From contig CM030360.1 in assembly GCA_017893485.1 (NCBI GenBank), positions 149,000,147-149,064,146 of the forward strand: a stretch of DNA of 64,000 bases. Direction: 5' to 3'. Below the pieces are notes generated by a model. That model was not told where the DNA came from. It did not search any database and saw nothing but the letters and a program-made list of their open reading frames with translations. The position numbers and the translations under genes are program-made. Each line of letters starts with the position of its first letter. The stretch's first letter is position 1. Shown here piece after piece: positions 38,629 to 50,454 of this stretch. This DNA is from Hemerocallis citrina. Its lineage: Eukaryota > Streptophyta > Magnoliopsida > Asparagales > Asphodelaceae.

Positions 38629-39110
38629 AAAACAATAAAGGAGTTGTTGTGGTTGGGCAGAATTTGAATTTGAGTTTTGGGGGGGAGGGGGGGGGGGGGT
38701 GTGAGGTTAGATCTGATCCTCTGATTTTTGGGGGATTGAAGGAGAGTCACTTGATAGCTTTTTTTGTGTTTTATTATATACATAAAAAATTTTAATCTTA
38801 ATTTTTTTTAATGTAAAATTTGATATATTTGTAAAGTTATACTAACCATTGGATATATTAATATTGGTAAAAAAATATAAAGCTAAATATACTGTAATCT
38901 TTGTGTTCTACCACAAGTTCTTCATATTCGGATATGTATTCTGTTATCGGGTATCTCGAATATTTAGGATGTTTAGCAGTGCATCCATTTGTTAAACGGA
39001 TGGATATGGGATATCCGGATGAGTCAGAGTACAGATATGAATATCAGATGAGATTGGATTTATCATTTATTTATATCCATCTGTACACCCATCGGTAATA
39101 ACATATCTTT
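36646..39110. other. Old non-coding region, possible hAT-like relic
   Basis: GAGGTGCAAACGG with CGGATATGAATACGAATACG (36755-36835) and, inverted at the far end, ATATTCGGATATGTATTC with ACACCCATCGG (38925-39095) look like the subterminal repeats of a decayed hAT element about 2.3 kb long. No 8-bp duplication and no transposase are visible. 38170-38580 is extremely AT-rich; (GA)n lies at 38583-38627 and a G-run at 38680-38700. No gene is recognised. Confidence 0.3.
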
Positions 39111-39270
39111 AAGAGTAATGCTAGAGCCACTACCAATTTCACTATATTCCAACCATTTGTAATATAAGCTTTTGTATCACATAGAAAGAAATAAAGAACC
39201 CACATGTCCATCATCTATGAAACCCGTAATTAGTTTTTCGAGTAGCTAGCTATCTAAGAGTAAAATTTAA

Positions 39271-39443
39271 GAGTAATGCTAGAGCCACTACCAATTTCAC
39301 TACATTTCTCTTCACTACCTTAGGTGGCACACTCCAATAGGTAGGGGATGATAGAGTAGGTGGGAGAACTCTCCAATAGGAGTATGCCACCTAAGCTAGT
39401 GAAGAAAATGGTAGTGAAATTGGTAGTGGCTAAAGCATTACTC
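39271..39443. mobile_element. MITE-C, almost fully palindromic, with partial copies
   Basis: 173 bp. The left end GAGTAATGCTAGAGCCACTA and the reversed right end GAGTAATGCTTTAGCCACTA match over about 70 bp, through CACTACC and TTAGGTGGCA, so the element is nearly all stem. Single-end copies lie at 39113-39150 and 39675-39740. No convincing target duplication. Confidence 0.85.
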
Positions 39444-39744
39444 GAATATTTATTCCTTTTGTTAATTCACTTTTGAAATATTTTAAGGTATTGTAGTGTG
39501 TTGAAGATAGATATATCTTGTGATATGTTATTCTATTAAGCAGCTCTTGTTAATGCTAGTTTATTTTATCATGAAATTTATCCTTTGTATTATTACTATT
39601 ATTATTTGAGTAAACCCTATCCTTTTGCTATCAGCTATCCTTAAGTCATGTCCATAAACTACATATTAAATTTTGAGTAATGCTTTAGCCACTACCAATT
39701 TCACTATCATTTCCTTCACTACCAATTTCACTATCTTTAATGCA

Positions 39745-40042
39745 TAGCATTGAACTGGCAGCTTACAGTTGGCAGAAGTCTACTCGTACCTTGTGGTATG
39801 CGTGTATATGCTTTCAGGAACATTGGCTGACATTTATTGCTTTACTTTTTAACTTTCAAAGAACAAAAAGTAGTGATCTTTATGTTGCTATCCCTAGTAC
39901 ATAGACGCATGGTTACAGCTTAACATTTCTCGAGCAAATGTTGCTTTCTGTATACAACTTAGCTTTATGTAGGTTATTTTTGTTATTTGTAAATTTGATA
40001 TTTTCTACTCAAATTGCAAAGCAGTAATAAGTGCCTGACATT
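39745..40042. other. Unassigned stretch before LINE-B
   Basis: AT-rich, no open frame of note and no repeat recognised. It may be intron or intergenic DNA of the old locus. Confidence 0.4.
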
Positions 40043-41083
40043 CCCAGACTTATATGAGCAAGCGTCACACTCACACTGCACGGTGCCATAGCCTGAAGAA
40101 GGGACACCTGGAAACCTCCTTTCAAACAAGCACTTGGCCTAGGCTCTCAGTTTAGACTAACAGAACTTCAGACCTTCATCACCAATGCCGGAATTGGTTG
40201 CTCTCAAGGTCCTGATAAAAAATTCTGGGGTGTGGAGAAGAACGGAAAGTTCACGGTTCGCTCTATGTACAACCGCATCCATTTTAGGGGTTGTTTCCTA
40301 AAATGGTCAGCAGTCATCTGGAGAACAAAAGCCCTGCTTAAAATCAAAGCTTTCCTATGATTGGTACTGAATGATGCAATCCTGACTAGGAAAAACCTAG
40401 CTAAGCGCCAACCCAATGTGGATACTCAATGCGGGTTTTGCCATGCTACCCTGGAGGCTAGAGACCACCTTTTGCTGCAGTGCCCTAGAAGCAAAGCGGT
40501 TATCGTAGAGGTACTCAGCGCCCTAGGGACGTCACAATACCCTAGTGTATATGAGGATCATTAGGTAGGTCCTAAATTTGAGTCAGAGAGGGGTTCTATG
40601 AGAGAAGCGTGGTATATTGCTATCGCCGCAACGACCTGAGTTCTTTAGCTAGGCAGAAATATTCTTTACTTTCGTAAAACTTGCAATAGTATTTCTGGCA
40701 ATTTGACTCACATTATGCATTTTATTTCATTTTGGGCTAATGTGGCCACAGCAGGTCCCAGGGGACGGATTGCGAGCGTATTCCAGGTTCAGGAGTTTGA
40801 TGATGAGGAAATTGAGATCGGTCCGACGATCGATTAATAGCCTACACTGCAGACGATGATCATAGGTGCCCACCCCCCAGGACCTTGTTGGGGGGGATTA
40901 TGATGTATTTCTTTTCGGCCATGCTAGTTTACTTTTGTCCCGCCCCCTATATTTGGGGTGAAGTTTATGTACTTTTGTTATGTTCGTAGGACTTTGTAGT
41001 AAGCTCAGTACTCTGAGTTTGTTTTATTAATCACTTATTAATGAAACAGGGTGGCCAGACTCCACCTTTTCTTTAAAAAAAAA
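40043..41083 (+). mobile_element. LINE-B, 5'-truncated non-LTR insertion
   Basis: A 1,041-bp fragment ending in a poly(A) run at 41074-41083. It is flanked by a 14-bp imperfect duplication (AAGTGCCTGACATT at 40029-40042, AAGTGCTCGACATT at 41084-41097). Its frame encodes the C-terminal zf-RVT region: FWGVEKNGKFTVRSMYN, VIWRTKALLKIKAFL, LTRKNLAKR, CGFC and DHLLLQCP. A TGA at about 40358 replaces the Trp usual in FLW. The 3' part (40560-41073) is the LINE tail and 3' UTR. It comes from a different LINE subfamily than LINE-A. Confidence 0.88.
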
Positions 41084-41256
41084 AAGTGCTCGACATTGGA
41101 TTTTGTAGTTTTCTCAACCATTCATGTCATTAAATTCTTAAATTTGGTAGAAAATGCACATTTTTACCAATTATATCTGTTCTCACGAAGTTTCTTTGCT
41201 TCCTATGCTTGACATGTGGATATGAACTGATGCTTGACACTTTTTCCCCACCGTAG

Positions 41257-41364
41257 GGAGTTGAATTACAACTCAAACATGTTTGTGCTGTTGGTGTTTA
41301 TGGCTGGAGCAGTGTCTGTGAAACTGTAGCTGGGTGTTGGTTAGAAGATATATCTCAGAATCAG
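41257..41364 (+). other. Exon-like segment of a possible host gene
   Basis: 108 bases, exactly 36 codons without a stop ([20 protein letters not shown] at the start). They are preceded by a pyrimidine-rich tract ending CCACCGTAG and followed by CAG-GTTTCC. A second acceptor-like TTATGGTTTAG ends at 49508 beyond MULE-2, and in the continuing phase it would add VRK and a stop. If real, MULE-2 sits in the intron between the two, and Tat-2 lies in the 3' region. I do not recognise the protein. Chance splice-like borders remain possible. Confidence 0.3.
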
Positions 41365-41388
41365 GTTTCCACTGTTCCTATTCATGTT

Positions 41389-41800
41389 GAAAATTTTGCC
41401 GAAATGCCCTTGTTTTTGAAAATAATTAGCGACCTACCCTTGTTTCGAAAACATTTAGCGATTTGCCCTTGTCTGTGACACGTCAGCAACAAACGTTATT
41501 GGGAAAAACGGCATCAGCAAATTGTATGCCGTTATTCCCAATAACGGCATCTTCATTTGAAAAAAATTTACGTGCCGTTATTCCCAATAACGGCATTGCT
41601 TATTTTTAGTATAGATCTCTAATGTATCAACATTGACTCGAGATTGGAAAGCAAAAAAGAAAAGAACTGATGCCGTTATTCTGGAGAACGACATAGTTTG
41701 TACTGATGCCGTGTTTCAGAATAATGGCATCAGTTCTTTTCTTTTTGCACAACTCCCTATAATCGAAAACCCCTTCTTCTCCCCTTTTCTTCCCCTTCTG
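41389..41800 (+). repeat. MULE-2 left terminal inverted repeat
   Basis: Matches 49005-49412 inverted with few differences. It contains ATGCCGTTATTCCCAATAAC-type palindromes at about 41478-41600 and another pair at 41669-41735. The inner end merges into a CT-rich leader. Confidence 0.93.
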
Positions 41801-42082
41801 ATTCGTAAAACTCATCTCTCTCACATCACCCCTTTTACCCACAAACCCTAGATCTCATAATCAAAAAATTTCAACCATTTGAGTCTTATAAAATTCCATA
41901 CATCCTACCTCCTCACTCCCACTCTCATTTTCAGTATTCCTCAACAACGAATTTTTTGCCGGTGGTTTTTTTGGTATAATTTGAAAGGTATTATCATATT
42001 AACCTTATGTTTGATTTTTATTTCAATGTTTTGTTTTTTTTAGTAGTGAATGACTTGAATATGTTTTAATTTTTATGCATAG
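41740..42082 (+). promoter_or_regulatory. MULE-2 left leader and 5'-UTR intron
   Basis: The CT-rich leader has ACAAACCCTAGATC (41839). It is followed by the donor AAAG-GTATTA at 41988 and acceptor ATGCATAG at 42082, which joins GT-ATG at 42085. The same AG-GTATG junction starts the FAR1-type gene of MULE-1. Confidence 0.55.
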
Positions 42083-42084
42083 GT

Positions 42085-44737
42085 ATGGAATTTGATATCC
42101 CTATTTGGTTATATTATGGGGGTGAAGTAATTAAGGATCCAAAAATTGGATATTCTTATAGTGATGTTGATCCGGTAATTATTTGGGCTACCCCCAATTT
42201 TGGTTACTCAGAATTAATAGATAAGATATATGAAGTAACCAATTGGGACAGAAGTGAAATGAGTCTGAAATTGAGAGCCCGTTATTCTGCTGGTAAAGGG
42301 GATGGGCAGTACTTCATGTTGGTACCCATAGACAGTGATAGTTCTCTGAGGTCTGTCCTGTTTAGGACACTTCATCCAAGTTGTAGTCGGAATATAGTTG
42401 AGTTATATATTGATCAAACGAGGCTTCCAAATACTACAAGAGTTGTTATCGAAGGTCCAAGGCCAACTAGGATTTTGAGACCATCTGAAGAGTCACACGC
42501 AAGGATTTCAAATACTGTTGGAGATACTAACACATCTCCAACGGTACCTGTTTCCTCCGAATACGAGCAGGTACATCCGACCCCATTGCCACAAAATTTT
42601 TTGGTAGCTGGCATTGCTTTGGAAGACTTTGACAACACCGTTGTAAATAACGACTTGGTAGAAGATGAAGAAGATGAGGTACGCGGTCTCGAGGATGATG
42701 ATGAGGAGATCGCCCTTGAAGCTCCAATTGTTGATGCCAATGTTCATGTGCCGGTTAACAATGCCTGCGTGTTGCCAAGTCAGGACACAAGTCCAGCTAT
42801 GCGTGGATCGCAATCAAGCGAATGGATGTCCCGTGCCACCGTACATGAACATGGCCAGTCTTCCTTTGGGTCTTCCAACTTGGATGAACTCTTTTGGTCA
42901 AAGATTTCCATCCAAAGATGCTCTACAACATCAAGTAAAGATGTATGCCATGAAGAACCACAGGAAATTCGTGACGGTAAAATCAGATCGTTGTCTGTAC
43001 CATGTGAAATGTAAATACGCGCCCATCAACCATTCAGCAGAGCAGATTGCAGAAAATCCATCACTTCAAAATGTAGTTGGTTGTCCATGGCGCTTGCGTG
43101 CAATTGTTCCCAAAGGTCGTGATTATTTTGTGGTGAAACAACTTAAAGGTGTACACACATGTGTGAATCCTACATTGACTCAGGATCACAGCAAAATTGA
43201 CTCGACGGTCGTATCGATGCTGATAATAGATACTCTGAGGGAACAACTCTCAATAACACCAAGAGCCATAATTGGGCAGGTGAAGGGTAGGCTCCAATAC
43301 ACAATATCATATTGGAAAGCTTGGAAGGCAAAACATAAAGCAATTGAGAAACTATATGGTTCTTTTGAAACAACGCACACTAAATTACCATACCTACTCA
43401 GTGCAATTCAAGCTTCAAATCCGGGTACGGCTGTACAGTGGGCGAAGACTACGACCGGGCCGGGTATAGAAATATTTAAGGGTGTTTTTTGGTCATTCGG
43501 TCCTTCGATTGAAGGATTCAAATCATATAGATCAGTTATAAGTGTAGACGGTACTCACTTGTACGGAAAATACAAAGGCTGTTTGTTGATTGCGGTTTCA
43601 CCAGACGCAAACGGGAGGTTGTTTCCGTTTGCCTTTGCACTTGCTGAAGGTGAAAGTATAGAAACGTGGACATGGTTCATGAACTGTATTCGGTGCTATG
43701 TGACAGATCGTGAAGGTCTTTGCGTCATTTCGGACCGACATGCCGGTATTTTATCAGCAATGGGAAATGAGTTTGGCACGTGGAGGGAACCATTTGTATA
43801 TCATCGGTATTGTATGCGGCATTTTGCTAGCAATTTTCATAAAAAATTTGGTTCGAAATTTTTGATGAATAAATTAAAGGTAATTGCTTGTCAAAATCAG
43901 TGGAAAAAGTACGAGGAAAAGATGGCACAACTTGAAGCTAGCAATGCTGATGCGGCTAATTGGGTTAAGGAAAAAGCAATTGAGAAGTGGGCACTTACTG
44001 CTGATGGTGGGCGTAGATATGGTATTATGACAACAAATCTGTCCGAAGTTTTCAACTCGGTTCTAAAAGGTGTTCGTAGCTTACCTGTCACCGCAATTGT
44101 AGAACAGATATTTTTTCGTCTCAACATGTATTTCACCGACCGCCGTGAGGCCGCACAGACACTTATCGCTGAAGGTAAACTATGGGCACCCCGGATTCAG
44201 GATCTTATTGATGTCCGGTGTGAAAAATCCAATTTACATGAGGCCATAATGTTCAATAATCGCGATGGTGTCTTTGGGGTGAAAACGGACATTAGAATGG
44301 ACGGTGGATATCAAAAGGGTGGGCATTGGCATACGGTGGACCTAGAAGGCCGAACTTGTACATGTGGGAAATTTCAATTGTTCCACGTTCCATGCTCTCA
44401 TGTGTTAGCGGTATGTGCTTCCCGGGCGCTTGATTATCAACCGTACATAGATCCTTTCTACTCTACAGATTCGTTAGCAAAAACATGGGTACCATCTTTC
44501 AATCCTATCCCAGACGAATCTTATTGGCCTACCCAAAGCGCACCGGTACTAATAGTTGATCCTAGTCTTCGTCGGGTCAAGGGGAGGCCTAAGAGTACTC
44601 GTATCCGCAATGACATGGACGCTCGAGAAGGTGAGAGTAGTGGAAAAGTATGTTCAAAATGTGGTGTGAGCGGACATAATAGACGCAGTTGTAAGAATGT
44701 ACAAAGTGTGGGGACTTCACAATCTACCCGCACTTGA
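42085..44737 (+). CDS. MURA-type Mutator transposase (frame change near 42.7-42.9 kb)
   Basis: The protein starts MEFDIPIWLYYGGEVIKDPK, a MuDR-like N-terminal domain, then an acidic linker. The second half is in another frame from about 42,880, where FPSKDALQHQVKMYAMKNHR begins the MUDR plug domain. The MULE core supplies Asp in ISVDGTHLYGKYKG (43547), Asp in CVISDRHAGI (43733) and Glu in NLSEVFNSVL (44045), with YCMRHFASNF between the last two. A SWIM finger CTCGKFQLFHVPCSHVL and a CCHC knuckle CSKCGVSGHNRRSC close the protein. The one-base frame change may be a small intron (donor GAG-GTACGC at 42677-42678) or a real frameshift. It would act in the nucleus, cutting and inserting at the TIRs. 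Confidence 0.9.
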
Positions 44738-44944
44738 ATATTTTCTTAGTTATTAGATGTTAGTTAAATGTTTTCCTTTGTAAGCGTTAGTACGGTATTT
44801 TAAAGTTGTTTCTTAATGTTGAGTAATTTACGTTTAAATTATTTGGAATGAGATTTGTGGTTTTAATCAATGGTGGACATAGTTATATTTGTTGTTTATA
44901 ATAAAACAGGACAAAACATGCATAGAAACATGCACAACTGTTCA

Positions 44945-45425
44945 TTTAACAGATGCCGTTATTAAGAATAACGACATCTTTGATCTATGCCGTTACTCTC
45001 AAAGACGACTGTGGAGGCAGAAAGTTTGGCAGAATACTCAAATGTTGAGATTTTGAGTATAACTGATGCCGTTCTTGAGAATAACGGCATAGTTAAAAGA
45101 TGCCATTATTGAGAACAACGGCATCTTTGATCTATGCCGTTACTCTCAAAAACGACTGTGGAGATAGGATATTGGCAGAATACTCAAATGTTGAGATTTT
45201 GAGTATTACTGATGCCGTTCTTGAGAATAACGGCATAGTTAAAAGATGCCGTTATTGAGAATAACGGCATCTTTGATCTATGCCGTTACTCTCAAAAACG
45301 ACTGTGGAGACAGGAATTTGGCAGCAAACTACAATTTTTCTAATTTTCCATATATGAAGTTGCCGTTATTCTCAATAACGTTACAGGATTAAGATGCCGT
45401 TATTGCGAATAACGGCATCAGTTGT
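44945..45425. repeat. MULE-2 central palindrome array
   Basis: About three units of 140-150 bp, each with GATGCCGTTATT-nnn-AATAACGGCATC-type palindromes and a divergent TATGCCGTTACTCTCAAAxA arm, separated by ..GGCAGAATACTCAAATGTTG. The array lies between the 3' ends of the two genes, as clusters a-c do in MULE-1. Confidence 0.92.
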
Positions 45426-46583
45426 TCTTTTTTTTAACTTTTCAGACATGCACAGGATCAAAATCAAACTTACACAGATACATTTCACTTCAACTTACAC
45501 AGATTCATTGAACTTCAGCTTACACAAATACAGGATCAGGATCAGATTCAACTTCATATTTCACTTCAACTTACACAGATACATCCAATGCACAAATACA
45601 TCAAATTTCACAGATTCATCAAATTTGAGTTGAATTCCAATCTGTACATCCACAGAAATCAAGTAGTTCAAACCAACTTCAAAATCACTTTGCATTAATA
45701 GACATGCACAGATACATTATAGACAATTCTCAGACTTCAAAATTATAAATAAAGTGCACATCCACAGACTTCAAACTTCTACAATTCATAGATTTAACTC
45801 AATTTTACTCAACTCAATTCATATATTAAAATTCACAGATACACAGATACATCAACTTCATAGATTTAACTCAATTCATAGATTTAACTCAACTCAATTC
45901 ATAGATTAAAATTCACAGATACACAGATACTCAACTCAATTCATAGATTTAACTCAATTCATAGATTAAAATTCATTTAACTCAAGTTTACTCAACTCAA
46001 TTCACAGATACATCAACTTCATCAACATCTAATTTCAACTCAATTCAACTCATACATGTACATCTGTACAAGTTCAAAATAACTTCCAAAATAACTTCAA
46101 AACAAGTTCACATACATGTACATGCACATATATGTTGTGATACTTCATCAAAATCACAAAACTTCAACCTTTGAGTCATGGACAGATATATGCACAGATA
46201 ATTCATACTTCAAAAACTATAATATGAACAAGTAAAATCATACATCAAAAACATCATAATATGATACATCAAAACTTCAAAATATGATACATCAAAACTT
46301 CACAATATGATACTTCCAAACTTCTGCATATTCAACTCACTATATGCACATATAGCTTCAAAAATTCATTGAAGATTAAACAAACTCATTATTACCTGCA
46401 GATACTTCAAATTAAACAAACTCAAATGCATAAACTTGCACAAACTTCAAAACATGCTGATACTCCCATATTTGCATACTTCACAAAACATGCACAGACT
46501 TCAAAATGCAAGAATAAAGTGTAATACTAAAGAAAGTGTTGTATTACAAAAAAAACCATTAAAACGACAAATATTGCTTCCAA
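45426..46583. repeat. Simple-sequence 3' flank of the MULE-2 PMD gene
   Basis: Low-complexity DNA with recurring CAACTCAATTCATAGATTTA, CACAGATACA and CTTCAAAA words. No gene is recognised; it presumably includes the PMD 3' UTR. Confidence 0.6.
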
Positions 46584-48609
46584 TTAACTCGGTGTGAAAT
46601 GTTGGGGTGCTCTTCTCCTCCGAACCGGGACTTTCCGCCTACGTTCCCGTTGTTCTTGCATTGGGGGTCCACTTGGACCAATTCCTTCTTCTTCGTCACC
46701 TCTTCCTTCTTCAATCTCCGGATTTGCCAATCCGCTTTGCGGTGGAGGGTCACGAACGGTCTTGGATCTTCGATGACGTGATGGATTTCCCAATTCCAAT
46801 GCTTGTTGTGGTGGAGGTGTAGCTTGGCTAGCGGTAGGCCGTTCTTGTTGGCGTTGCCCTTCGGTTGACCGCACTAGTTCATTGAAACGAGGACCATCTC
46901 CAACCTCTTCAAGAGAGGTACGACAATTGCACAGGAGGTCTCGTGCCAATTCTTTGCATGCCTTATTGGCATTGCTCTTCAAGACATTCGCACATTTTCT
47001 AGCCATGTCCCATGTGCTTTCGATCTATAATAGTAAACCATATATGTTGTAAGTAAAGATACATAAGTAAAATTAATCGAAATAATTGAAATTCAACAAA
47101 CAAACTAATTTACCATTATACGGTATGATGAAGCTTTCAGTTGATACATCGGTTGTGATGATGAAAATGCCGGTGGTGGTTCAACCTGGGGCGCGGGTAT
47201 CGGTTGTTGGATACCCGCTGGAAAATCCGTTTTTGGCGCGATATAAAGTCTCGTTATGCGACGGTACCAGGCCATATAAGCTGTGTGCATTGATCCGTCA
47301 TACGGACGTTCAATACCCTTAACTACCAACTCATACCTCCGCTCATTCCATGCTCCTACATAAGCGCGATGGTGATCTGCCCAATCCATGTTCGGTAAAC
47401 GACCTCGGCCCGTGATTTTGTGTAGTCTACGATCGTATAATGAGTTCACGGGGGCGGGTTGTTTTGCATTGAATTGGCGAAGAACACGGCGGGGGTAATA
47501 AAACTCCACAACTGAGAAGTTCACTAGTGGAGCTAGGGTCAACCACAACTGTGCATTAGCAGTGCAAATATGTGGTAGACGTTGCAGCCGATCATCCGTG
47601 TACGGGGTCCAATTGACGAGCTCTTCCCTCAATTGATCTAGTTCGTCCCTATAATAGGTTAGGACACCACGTGGGTTATCCCTCCACGTACGCTTCCCCG
47701 CCCAGTAGGCACCGAGAGGAGCTCTCATCACGGGATTATCCTGGAGTACTCTCCAACTCTCTGATAGTACCGTGACACGGGGTCGGCCGAGGTGTATTCT
47801 TTCCCAACACCATATTTGCAAGATGGACATCGGCCCGGTCATTTGAATCGACCCCATCGAACAGTTGCAGAGTGCATGGTAAAGGGAGGCTAGAGCCGCA
47901 CTTCCCCAACTATACCGGCCGGCTGTCTGCAGGTCAGCTATCAGTGGAAGGTACATGAGGTGGACTACGTCACCTGAAGAGTTAGGGAATAGAATCCCTC
48001 TAATCATCGACAGTAGGTATGCGCGCATATAGTTCTGGATTTCGATGTCCGTCGGCACTTCTGCCATTCGATGAGTGAAACTATCGTCTAGGAATGAACG
48101 TCTAATGGATTCCCCAACCCATATGCCGTGGTCCTCTTCAGGCACAGTCAAGCCCAAATAATCTCGCACCAGTGCAATCTTGTTAAACATCAAATTGCCG
48201 GTGACAGCCACCCCGTCAATTGGAAGACCCAAAATCACCGCTACATCTTGTAGGGTGACCGTCATCTCACCGCACGGTAAGTGAAAGGTGTGTTTCTCCG
48301 GCCTCCATCGCTCTACAAGTGCGGTAAGTAAGGCGTGATCACACTTTATTTTGGCCAGCTTTGACATCCCGCTAAATCCACTGCTAACCAAATAATTTTC
48401 CATAGCAATACAGCGGGGGATCACAGGCATGATCTTGTGTATCCTGAAACTCATCTTCTCCACATCCCTGGTCCAAACGGCCTGTGATCTGTGGTCTTCT
48501 TGCAGAAACAGAACTGTAGGATCTAATGGACCCGGATGTCCCCGTGGTCCAAATGAAGACGTAGAAGAAGACCAACACCATGCGAAGAAGATGGTTGTGC
48601 AGGATCCAT
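46584..48609 (-). CDS. MULE-2 plant mobile domain (PMD) protein
   Basis: A CAG acceptor precedes an ATG at 48609, but that frame stops after 28 codons (TAG 48525-48523). The PMD frame overlaps it and includes QAVWTRDVEKMSFRIHK, so a one-base frameshift near 48,570 or a later start (48463) must be assumed. The domain then runs open for over 450 residues: LLTALVERWRPEKHTFHLPC, MTVTLQDVAVILGLPIDGVA, YSWGSAALASLYHAL, LVNFSVVEFYYPRRVLRQF. An intron 47113-47025 (GT/AG) leads to exon 2, which begins IESTWDMARK and contains SLEEVGDGPRF and a basic RRKVPVRRRRAPQHFTPS end. It is more intact than the MULE-1 copy and shares its exon junction. Function in the element is unknown; host PMD proteins affect silencing. 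Confidence 0.9.
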
Positions 48610-49004
48610 TGGCCTGTACACATTAACAAACACTAATCAACAACATTTTCAGTAGAAAATTTTTCAAAATAAAGTACTTCAATATTTAAGAATTTGTGCT
48701 TCTCGAAAAATCAAGATTTAGTAAACCCTACTTCACTAACAATACTTCCAAAATTACTACTTCAATAACCCTAATCCACAATATTTGTACTATACTACAT
48801 AATAAAACAGTCAAAATCAACTATACAAAATACAAATTAGGGTTTTTGGTTACTTACAAAGATTTCGGATTCGGAATGATAAGGAACTCTGAATGAAGGA
48901 TTGAAGAGTATACTCCCAAATAGAAGTCAATAACACACCGAAGATCTTGTGGATTTTTTTTTAGAGCGTTTAGGATTTTCGGTGTGGAAAATGTGAAGGA
49001 AAGA
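48610..49004 (-). promoter_or_regulatory. MULE-2 right leader and 5'-UTR intron of the PMD gene
   Basis: On the minus strand a donor GTAAGTAACC follows ATCTTT at about 48858, and TGTGTACAG just before 48613 is the acceptor. Between them is AT-rich intron sequence. Upstream lies the GA/CT-rich leader shared with the left TIR. Confidence 0.5.
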
Positions 49005-49412
49005 ATCGAAGTGAAGAGGGGAAGAAGAAGGGGTTTTCGATTATAGGGAGTTGTGCAAAAGAAAAGAACTGATGCCGTTATTCTGAAACACGGCATCAGT
49101 ACAAACTATGCCGTTCTCCAGAATAACGACATCAGTTCTTTTCTTTTTTGCTTTCCAATCTCGAGTCAATGTTGATACATTAGAGATCTATACTAAAAAT
49201 AAGCAATGCCGTTATTGGGAATAACGGCACATAAATTTTTTCAAATGAAGATGCCATTATTGGGAATAACGGCATACAATTAGCTGATGCCGTTTTTCCC
49301 AATAACGTTTGTTGCTGACGTGTCAAAGACAAGGGCAAATCGCTAAATATTTTCGAAACAAGGGTATGTCGCTAATTATTTTCAAAAACAAGGGCATTTC
49401 GGCAAAATTTTC
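49005..49412 (-). repeat. MULE-2 right terminal inverted repeat
   Basis: Inverted match of 41389-41800, with the same palindromes (GATGCCGTTATTCTG, TGCCGTTATTGGGAATAACG). The terminal bases are GGCAAAATTTTC, followed by the duplication ATTCATGTT. Confidence 0.93.
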
Positions 49413-49421
49413 ATTCATGTT

Positions 49422-49657
49422 CCAGTACCAGAATCATAATTATTTGTGATAGATTAATGGTTTATTGAATATTTAATTCTGACATGCTAAAATTTTCTTA
49501 TGGTTTAGGTTCGGAAATGACTGAAAGGCCTTGCTCCTGTATGATCTCTCTTTGCTGTCAGTTACGGCACATCTAAATTGGTTTCGTTGCCTGTTAAAAG
49601 TTACAAAAAAAGACCAAAATTTGTTAAAAGGAATGCAGAGAGGTTAGTCATATTAAC
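49422..49657. other. Target-locus DNA between MULE-2 and Tat-2
   Basis: AT-rich. It contains the acceptor-like TTATGGTTTAG (49498-49508) discussed with the exon-like segment at 41257, and ends with the Tat-2 duplication TTAAC (49653-49657). The locus resumes at 63956. Confidence 0.4.
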
Positions 49658-50243
49658 TGATGCGATTTGTTTTTGGTAAACGTGTGGATGCACCAGGCGT
49701 GAGTTCTTACTCGATTTGTATTAAAGGAGGAAACTCCTATGTAGAGGACCCTCGACTGGACGAACGGTACTAGGGTAGGCGGTATTGAGGTGGAGGCTGA
49801 TGCTCGGCTCGGATCTCTGGGACTCGGATCCGAGGGTCTTGTGTACCTACAGGCGGTCTCGGAACACCGGGGTTGGTCCCGGTGGCAGACCCTCCGACGA
49901 TCTAGTCAGTCACTAAGGGAAAGTAACAGTAACTAGGGTTTGAGTGCAGAAGTTTTGATTACCTGGAGAAGAAGTAGGGGTCTGGTATTTATAGAAGATG
50001 CCAACCGGGTCTGGACCCGTTTGGGGCCGGGTCTGGACCCGGTTGCACGTGAGGCTGAAGCGGTGGAAACCAGGGCGGTATGGAGCTGACGTGGCAGGTG
50101 CCCGGACGGTTTCCGGGCTGACGTGGCAGCAGCCCGGGCGGTTTTTCGACGCTGACGTGGAGGATATGGGGGATCAGAAGGTGCGCGTATCCAGAGGGGA
50201 TCCCGTGGCCTAGGATGGGCCACGTCATTTCTAACCCATATCA
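49658..50243 (-). repeat. Tat-2 3' LTR
   Basis: 586 bp, TG..CA; the same length as the right copy. A TATA box CTATAAATACC is kept on the minus strand near 49984-49993. Confidence 0.97.
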
Positions 50244-50262
50244 CAAGCCCCACACTCCTGCA
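50244..50262 (-). other. Tat-2 polypurine tract
   Basis: On the minus strand GCAGGAGTGTGGGGCTTG lies directly next to the 3' LTR. Confidence 0.8.
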
Positions 50263-50454
50263 GGGCTGGGTGGGCCTGACGTGTAGGAGTGATTCTTCGC
50301 CTCTGTAGGAAAAGCAAGGTGGAAGGTGCGATGAGAAAGTAGGTTTTGCTATTTTCAGAAGAGGCCAGGGGGTAGGAGGAAGAGATCCCTTATTGGAGTT
50401 TGCGCGAGATGCTGTGTCGAAGAGTTGGAGTGACGCTCGCCGAGCCTTAGGGTC

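Larger units (their letters stand above)
41389..49412. mobile_element. MULE-2: 8.0-kb MuDR-like element with PMD gene
   Basis: 8,024 bp, flanked by a perfect 9-bp duplication ATTCATGTT (41380-41388 and 49413-49421), the length expected of Mutator. Terminal repeats of about 400 bp begin GAAAATTTTGCCGAAATGCC. A MURA-type transposase (+) and a PMD gene (-) start from opposite ends and converge on a palindrome array at 44945-45425. The perfect duplication and nearly complete genes suggest a fairly recent insertion. Confidence 0.95.

Noticed and set aside
36755..39095. Calling a complete hAT element from the inverted CGGATAT-rich ends
   Set aside because: No 8-bp duplication, no clean terminal repeat and no transposase remain, so it is kept only as a low-confidence relic.
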